This document shows positions 56,701 to 64,000 of a stretch of DNA of 64,000 bases, in pieces. Positions within the stretch are counted from its first letter, which is position 1. The number at the start of each line of letters is the position of its first letter. The position numbers and the translations under genes are program-made. The notes under the pieces were generated by a model. It made no database searches. It saw only the letters and a program-made list of their open reading frames with translations, and had not been told where the DNA came from. This DNA comes from Diphasiastrum complanatum (lineage: Eukaryota > Streptophyta > Lycopodiopsida > Lycopodiales > Lycopodiaceae): contig CM055107.1 of the NCBI GenBank assembly GCA_029204225.1, positions 11,479,068 through 11,543,067 of the forward strand, read 5' to 3'.

Positions 56701-59700
56701 AGTTGAAATTCTGTTAGGATCTAGTGCAGTATGCAGATCACATCACACAGTCACCATAGCCACTTCTCACAAGCTCTCAAAGATGGCACAACAAAAGTTA
56801 TTAGATTACAAAGAAACACTATACATATAGAGCATTCACAAGCTGCATGAAAAGACAGGTGTCCTAAAATTGGCCTACCACCTGTCAAACTAAGCTTGGG
56901 CCCAATATGGCCAAATTTGAACAACAAACTTGGGACATGCCCCCAAGTATAGCAAGTACTGTAAATAACTATGTACAGGCTAATTCTTCCTATGTGTGGC
57001 TACCCAGCTAACCGAAGTAGTGGTCTACGAGATCAGTGCCTGATCAATATATCCTAACAAGTCACGTCCCGATCACAACCATATACAGTAAACCAAATAA
57101 ACTATACACTAATTACATCATGACATTTAGAGCTTATACTAATGAATTAGATCACAAGCTGATTTCTAACTCTCTCCCTTAAGCTCAAATGTGATAAGAG
57201 TGAAAAACAATATATTGTAGCAGCATCTGGAGTGTCCAAAGGATGTTATGTTTATCACAGCTACTATGTACTTGACTCACACTCAAGCACAACAACAAAC
57301 CACCAAGTTTGACTCACAAAGTATCATGTAAACACAATGCTCATATAGAGAGTCTACCACACTCTCGACCAACTGACTCGTCCCCAATCCAACTTGACCA
57401 CAAGTGGACCACATGAGCGACATGGCTCAAACTGAGGAAATCCCACTACCACCATGAGACTTACATCCTCCATCTAGTTAGGCTGACATCCTATCAGACA
57501 CTTACAAGCACAAACCTGCAAAGCTAACACGACTGAGGCTCAACTTGAGGAAATCTTACTGCCACCATAAGATTGCACCCTCACCAGATAAACAGCTAGT
57601 AGACAATGACAAGTCAATGAGCATAAAATGACTACTTTGTTCCCGATGTAGCAAATGCACAACCACATACAACTCTGACTCATATCTAAACTCCCGTGAT
57701 AAGGCAACATGCAAGCCCACACACACTCATGCAAACCAACACGAATGATAAAGCCCTGATCACAAAGATCTAAGCATGTACCCTGTAGTGCCCACCTATA
57801 TTCCCCCAAGCTAGCTCCAAGCTGCTCTGTGAATGGTTCCAAACCACTCCTTGAGAATACACTGAGATGTGAACTCCAAAGCTACCATCAAGTCCCTCAC
57901 ATAACTGTGCATGCCAATATCCCTCCAAGTGAGCCTGTGAGATCTTCCATGGCCCAAACCAAATGATCTACACCTTGTCATCATTGGGATCTACATCCCT
58001 GTTGCAATACTGATATGGCAAATTGACTTGACTTATCCAAAGTGGCAGTTGAAGTATATCTCTTCGATGACAAACCTGATACACTACTTCACAGCTACAG
58101 TGACTTGATCAAAATTGCCTTACCGACTGCAAAACTGCAAAATCATCACACTCACCACTCACCAAGAGCATCCAAAGTGTGATTATTGACCCGTTCTTCA
58201 TCCTCTGTGTCTGTCTTGCCCAATGGCTTCCAACTGGCACCACCTCGCACTTCCATCACCTGTGACCGCCAAAATGTGTGTACCTCCAAGCTAGCCCATA
58301 TTTTTCTCCGAACGAGAAATTTCCAAGCTATAGATGCATGTGTCAATGCAACTATCACCTGACTCAACAATGTCACTGCCAATCATACTTGTGAAAGTGT
58401 TCCCCCAAAACGCCACTTGACATTGGCTGGTTCGAACTCCAAAAGTTGAACCTAATCACAAGAATTTTTCACCTGTAACCGGCATACCATGCCTACCTCT
58501 CACCTGTGATTGCTTACCCTCTCAAAATTGTCGCCAATGATGAGTAGTCACGACGCCAAACTGCACTTCTGTCGCCAAAACTAGCTTTCTCCACACAATT
58601 CCGCTACCATTCGCTCCCATACTGCATTTACCGCTTCTAAACACCTTGTTACCCTGTAAGGAGTAAGTAATAATGATTTTAAGCGATAAGATCCATGACC
58701 TTATCAATAGAAACCCTAGTTGTCAATAAATGCAATTTTCTTGAGCTTCTCTCAGACTTGTTCTGGGATTCATCTTGCAGCACTCCACTTGACTGAGGTC
58801 GCCCTCCAAAAACGCCCATCTTCAACTAGTTACAGGTCCACAAAACGTTTCCTATTGAGATAACTTTTCAGTTTTTAGATTGTAAACCCCAGCAGGCTTT
58901 TTCCTTCCATAGCCTGAGAGAAAGGCAATTGCTCTTGACATGCTTCATGGCTGACTCCATCCTTCTAGGATTATCTTGGCCTCAGTAGAACCTTCATGGG
59001 TAGCAGTTTACAGTGTCCAATTCCATCAAGTACAGAGAAAGATCCGTGACTTTCCATTTTTCTTCAACTAGGCCACTTTTTGGCAATTCACAGAACTGCT
59101 CCTTTCTCCTCACACTATAAATGGATCTCAAAATCCACTCAACCCTGAGTTACCACTACCTTGTAGCTCGTTCTGATCCGCTCCGCTCTCCAATAGACGG
59201 AGTACTCAAAGAAACTCGGCCAGCTTCCTATCATAGCCACATACAATCAATTTTGAGCAATTTTCGTGAATTCCCCTCAAAATTCATCTATGATGATCGT
59301 TCTAATCTTTCCCGAAGCTTCTCCTAAGACGCTTTGAGTGCTATTTTTCTTGGTGAAAGATGCTATTGCATAGCTCCACCGGATCGTGCATACCTGCATC
59401 ACCCTGACGCTCTGATACCAAGTTGAAATTCTGTTAGGATTTAGTGCAGTATGCAGATCACATCACACAATCACCATAGCCACTCCTCACAAGCTCTCAA
59501 AGATGGCACAACAAAAGTTATTAGATTACAAACAAACATTGTACATATAGAGTATTCACAAACTGCATGAAAAGACAGGTAACCTAAAATTGGCCTACCA
59601 CCTGTCAAACTAAGGTCGGGCCCAATATGGCCAAATTCGACCCACAAACTTGGGACATGCCCCCAAGTATAACAAGTGCTGTAAATAACTATGTACAGGC

Positions 59701-59776
59701 TAATTCTTCCTATGTGTGACTACCCGGCTAACCCAAGTAGCCGTCTACGAGATCAGTGCCTGATCAATATATCCTA
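56701..59776 (-). mobile_element. Non-autonomous LTR element C9 (3.1 kb)
   Basis: It has a 3' LTR (56,701-57,171), polypurine tract (57,172-57,180), about 2.2 kb of interior, a primer-binding site TGGTATCAGAGC (minus strand, 59,409-59,420) and a 5' LTR from 59,421. The interior has no Gag, protease, integrase or RT signature. The 5' LTR stops at about 59,776, roughly 115 bp short of its partner. It lies inside C8. Mobilisation would need proteins from another copy. Confidence 0.85.
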
Positions 59777-60654
59777 TATAGTTAGTGAAAACAATGTCAC
59801 TATCATAAACCAAAAGATAGATTTCTACAATTCTATCCAACATGAAGTAGTGTAGATGAAGTTGAGTATCAAACCTAATCAAACCAGACCATTTGGGTTC
59901 AAACCAGACCTCAATGAGCTCACCAATGAGATCTTCCTTGTCTTGAAGAAATTGCCACTTGAGTTGCTCCATGTCTTCTTCATCCAACCTTTTGCCATCT
60001 TGATCATGCATGAACACTCCACCACAATCATAGCATCCTTTGAGTTGATGAAGAGATGTAAGATCCATGTCTTGGATCTTCTCAAGAGTCACTCTTTTTT
60101 CCTTTGTCCTTTCCTTCACAAGACTCCCTCTTAATGATCACACCACAAAAGTTAGCAATCTCCCTCTTGATAGTTGCATCATAAGAAATGGAAGAATTTT
60201 GAACATTAGAAGCCATGAAAAGAATACAAAGGACCTTCAACACAAGAATGATTGAAGTACTTTTTCTTGTCAAACCTGGACTTCTAATCAATGATATAGG
60301 TAATGATAATGAACCCTCACTAACATTCACAAATGCATCTTTCAAAGTACATCCTACTTTGAACACTTCACATTCATCTCTCCCTTTTGACTTGAGATCT
60401 TCCTCACCAAGTCTCATGATAGAACCTTTTGATCTACTTTCTTTATGAATACATGTGACACCACTTGTTTCACAAATGACTTTCTTGGACTCATCACATA
60501 AAGATACAAAAGAAACTTTTTCTTCAAACATGCTCAAAGCACCATCTCTTTCCAAATGAGTAAATAAGTCATTAGCAACAACCATTTCCAAAGAAGAGTA
60601 TTTATCACCTCCATTGATGAAGTTAGCTCTCTTCTTACCTTGCCATTTTTGCAC
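59777..60654 (-). pseudogene. Non-polymerase coding cargo of C8, unrecognised
   Basis: A 190-codon frame (60,654-60,082) and an overlapping 124-codon frame (60,119-59,745) look collinear after one frameshift. The first has Lys/Glu-rich and Cys-containing stretches (FVSLCDESKKVICETSGVTC). The second has KGCYDCGGVFMHDQDGKR and EVWFEPKWSGLIRFDTQ. This occupies the place where copia integrase and RT belong, yet none of their motifs is seen. It may be a captured gene fragment. I do not recognise it. Confidence 0.45.
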
Positions 60655-61063
60655 TTGCCATGTAATTCCATTGAAGTGCCACCAAGACTTGGAAATCTAT
60701 GAGTAGAAGAGTTAAAACATGATACTAATTTAGCACCACATACTCCATTCGACTAGTAGGTAGCACTAATCCATCTTCAAGATCCAATGGATCCAAAACA
60801 TTGATCATAGATTCACCAAAAGTTTCCAAGTTAGCACAACAATAACTATCTCCAGAAGCTCATTAGATTTCAACCTAGATTTAGCATAAGGAAGCTCTTT
60901 AGACTTTGCATAAGATCTACCAATCTTATTGGTGCTAGGAATTGATTTTTAAAAGTTGAGAGAACCACCAACATCCATTTTATTCCTCTTGTTGGACATA
61001 ACAAATGCATCAAGCTTGTAAAGTCTACCTTGTCTATTGCCACTAGCAATCAAGACATCTCCC
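60655..61063 (-). pseudogene. C8 region between protease and cargo
   Basis: The part nearest protease reads DVLIASGNRQGRLYKLDAF, the wording that precedes the copia pre-integrase domain. Beyond about 60,950 the copia resemblance stops and broken frames with coding-like wording (LDPLDLEDGLVLPT, about 60,750-60,800) lead into the cargo block. Confidence 0.5.
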
Positions 61064-61399
61064 TTAGTAATGAAGCAAACATCTCCAACAAACTTTGTCT
61101 TGTACCCTTTTTTTTAACATTTGACCAACACTTAGCAAATTCCTTGAAAGTAAAGAAATGTAAAGAACACCATCAAGCCTTGCATTCCTATTAGTAGAAA
61201 GGCAAATAGAAATTGAGCCAATACCTTTGATCATACACTCACCACCATTTGGCATGTGAACCACTTTCTTGGTTCCAATATAAGAGATCAAAGAAGTAAA
61301 GAACTCCTTGTGACTAGTCATGTGTGAACTAGATCCACTATCTATCCACCATGAATCCTTGTCACTTCTACTTGATATTAGACTTGAAGAACACATCAT
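61064..61399 (-). pseudogene. C8 aspartic protease
   Basis: Open 111-codon frame with the retropepsin signature WWIDSGSSSHMTS and the later NARLDGVLYISLLSRNLLSV, standard for copia protease. The catalytic DSG is intact. Its last residues diverge after a frameshift near 61,110. Confidence 0.88.
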
Positions 61400-61479
61400 G
61401 AGAGAATCACAAGAATCTAGATCCTCATTAGAAGTACAAAAGTTGTTTTGCTTGCTACTTTCATAACTTTGCTTCTTAT

Positions 61480-62183
61480 GACATTCATTTGCAAAATGAC
61501 CTTTTATCCCACAATAAAAGCACTTGAACTTTGACTTATCTTTCTTTCTAAAGAAGTAGAAGAGGAGGAGGATTAATGATCATCATGATCCGAGTTACCA
61601 CTTTTGGACCATTTCCCTTTGCCTTTACCTTTGCCTTTTGACTTTGCCTTTTGTGAAGAAAGCCGCTTCACCTCCACCTTGCAAGGATGCACCATCAAGT
61701 TTTGATTGCAACCTATGTTTTTCAGCCAATAAGATTTCTTGCAAGTCAACCAAACTTGGCAAGACTCTTTGAATGGCAAAACTTTTCACAAGGTTAGCAT
61801 GTTCATCTAGCAAACCATTCAGCATAAATTGGACTATTTCACCATCTTTTATGCTTTCATCGATGCATGCTAAATGATCACTTAAGGACTTAACCCTCAA
61901 GAAAAATGCATGAGCACTTTCTCCCTCTCTTTGTCTACTACTTACCAACTTCCTTGAGAAGTTCATTGGTAACATTCATTTTAATGATATGAAGAGCTCT
62001 TTTAGCCTTCTTATCAAAACTTTGTTGCTCTTGAACTGTGGGTGGTCTCTCTTCAGTTCCTGCAACTATGTCCATGAGTTCATTCAACTCAAGTAAGGAT
62101 TCCATCCTCACTTTCCAGGTAGAGTAGTTTGATGAACTCAACGTATCATTAGTTTCTAACATGATCCCACCATTGGAAGCCAT
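61480..62183 (-). pseudogene. C8 Gag with CCHC zinc knuckle
   Basis: Starts MASNGGIMLETNDTLSSSNY at 62,183 and continues STWKVRMESLLELNELMDIV and SFDKKAKRALHII. A frameshift near 61,950 leads to ESAHAFFLRVKSLSDHLACI. The RNA-binding knuckle CFYCGIKGHFANEC is perfect (about 61,490-61,530) in a further frame. This is copia-type Gag, with the capsid part slightly broken. Confidence 0.87.
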
Positions 62184-63304
62184 GAATATAATGATTCTTC
62201 AACTTTTAGACTCTGTCCTAATGCACCTAGCACTCACTTTTCTCTCAACAAATGATGGCTAAGGAGATCTCAGAAGATCTAGGACCCTAAAACACTTCTA
62301 TCTTAAACCTGGCTAGTTTCCAAGCATAGAAAGGAAGATTGAAACACATGCAACACTTTGCACACACTAAGAATGGATTACAAACTCAAACCAACCTAAA
62401 CACACTCTTGCTTAAGCTCTCAAACTTTCCAGCAAGTGACCAAATCAAGTTATGATGTGAAGAGTTACTTGCATTCTTAGAAAATACACAAGACTAGCCT
62501 GCCAAGAGTACCTAGAATTGAACAAACTTGATCAACATATGATCAACACACTAAGATATTGATTCAACTAGTAGAACCACATGTAATCACACTTCTGAAA
62601 GTTTATAAACTCCATCAAGTGATAAGTACAAGCTTTAGAGGTGAAAGAAAGAGCACACTTAGTGAATCACAAGACTAGCTTCACTAGCTTGTCAAATCTT
62701 GGTGTTTAGATATAGATCTAAGATCACTTCACATGAGAATGTTCCTCAACCTATTAAGAACCTAGAAACAAATTTGCATAATGGTTAAAACCTTCCAGCA
62801 AATGCTCCAATCAAATTACATAAGGAGAGTTACTTACATGCTCAACAAAGTACACCAAAATTTATGCAAAAGATTGTTGACAATCTGTTCACCCAAAAGG
62901 GGATCTTTCATCCAAGTGGGAGCTTTGCTCAGCCTTTTGGAGAAATACACAATCACTCAAAGAGTATTTGTCATCCACTTAAAGAGAATGTTCATCCACT
63001 TAAGGAGAGTGTTCATCCACAGAAGTAGAGATTGTCAACAATACATTGAACATAACATTGTTAGTATTAAATATGCACAAGCCTCACAATCAAAAAATGA
63101 TTAGGTGTTATGATCTGATCCAAAATAGCTTCTTCTCAACCTCTGATCTTCAATAGACTTGAAATATTTGATTCACAAGTACAACTCACAAAACAAAGGT
63201 TAGTAAGATTTGATCAATAGTGCAATGCATAATCATGCTAGAACTTGATCAAACATCCAAATATCACCATAAATAAGAATCTTACTAAAAATAACAGCGA
63301 ACTA
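62184..63304 (-). other. C8 leader
   Basis: About 1.1 kb between primer site and Gag ATG. CACTTAAAGAGA/CACTTAAGGAGA with GTTCATCCAC recurs at 62,960-63,015. No gene is seen. Confidence 0.55.
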
Positions 63305-63316
63305 GCTCTGATACCA
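63305..63316 (-). other. C8 primer-binding site
   Basis: Minus strand TGGTATCAGAGC, exact initiator-Met tRNA type, directly next to the LTR starting TGTGAAAAAAG on the plus strand. Confidence 0.9.
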
Positions 63317-64000
63317 TGTGAAAAAAGTGGATCTTGAATGGATCCAAACTCCCAAAATACTTGGCTAAGATCTTTGCACAACAAGCTACAAAAGCTAGAA
63401 ATGGCAAAGCATCCTAATGCTACCTTTGATACACATGAACTTGACAAAGCATTCAAGAGACAGAAAAAACTAATAAAAGGTACTGATGACAGCCAAAAAT
63501 AACAGTAAACAGGGCTCCCAATATTAGCCTACCACTTTTGGAAACCTCTTAGGATCATACACAAAAGCTTGAAGACAATACACAAAGCAATGCTCTCAAT
63601 GGAGGAAGAAACTGTGACAATGATTTATTGATCTCTCTCAACAATACAATAAGTTTCTCCAACCTGTTCTCCACAAATTTCAGCCTAATATAGGTGAGAG
63701 AGATGACTCTCTCTCCTCTCTCTAGAACTTAGGACTCAATTTTAGGGCACCAGTAGCCTAAAATAGCCAATTTTGACCTATATGTCCAAATAACATGATT
63801 TTGGTGTCATTTTGAAGGTCCTGAAGTTTGAGACATCTTCAATATGAAATATATACTAAGGTAAAAGTATCTAGGCCTCTTTCACATGTGTGAAAGGTTA
63901 GATCCAGAACTACATATAAAAATTGCCAATTTAGGCCTCAAATTAGCTAAGAAATATTGACAATTTTCACACTCTGTTTTTGGTCACCACCCTACTAGAC
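63317..64000 (-). repeat. C8 5' LTR (runs off the right edge)
   Basis: Matches 55,315-55,657 plus 56,244-56,515 and lacks the solo LTR found there. It continues past the window end, so its length is at least 684 bp. Confidence 0.88.

Noticed and set aside
1-64000. CRISPR arrays, riboswitches, bacterial operons
   Set aside because: None seen. All repeats are LTRs, inverted arms, SINE heads or microsatellites of a plant-type genome.

Overview
The window reads as nuclear DNA of a land plant with a large, repeat-rich genome. The reasons are nested Ty1/copia and Ty3/gypsy (Tat/Athila-like) LTR retrotransposons, primer sites complementary to initiator-Met tRNA, AT-rich spacers, and one intron-containing gene for a plant U/P-type cyclin. 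I cannot name the clade. Almost all other coding sequence is decayed retroelement.

Layout. 1-11,329: copia C1 on the minus strand, truncated at both ends. It carries a 651-bp solo LTR in gag and a complete nested copia, C2 (5,183-10,126, target duplication TGGAT), in its leader. 11,330-32,154: a 20.8-kb segment bounded by roughly 2-kb inverted repeats. Its interior holds unrecognised decayed coding blocks, a copia fragment (C3) abutting a plus-strand gypsy (G1), a 487-bp solo LTR and a copia 3' end (C4). 33,209-40,700: a second gypsy copy (G2, minus) truncated inside gag. G1 and G2 share an extra coiled-coil ORF downstream of integrase, preceded by a conserved TATA-like block. 40,700-49,560: the least repetitive part, with the cyclin gene (43,791-45,019, minus) and several tRNA-like SINE heads. 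49,560-64,000: copia and unclassified LTR elements nested in one another (C5-C9), including a non-autonomous element and a Gag-protease element whose polymerase is replaced by unrelated coding sequence.

How it works together: the only apparently functional host gene is the cyclin. The retroelements are mostly dead (stops, frameshifts, internal deletions, lost catalytic residues), but their ends are clear enough to give an order of insertion. The best candidates for something new are the long inverted-repeat segment with its unrecognised coding fossils, the extra gypsy ORF with its own promoter-like block, LTRs ending AG...CT instead of TG...CA, and the copia-like element with non-polymerase cargo.
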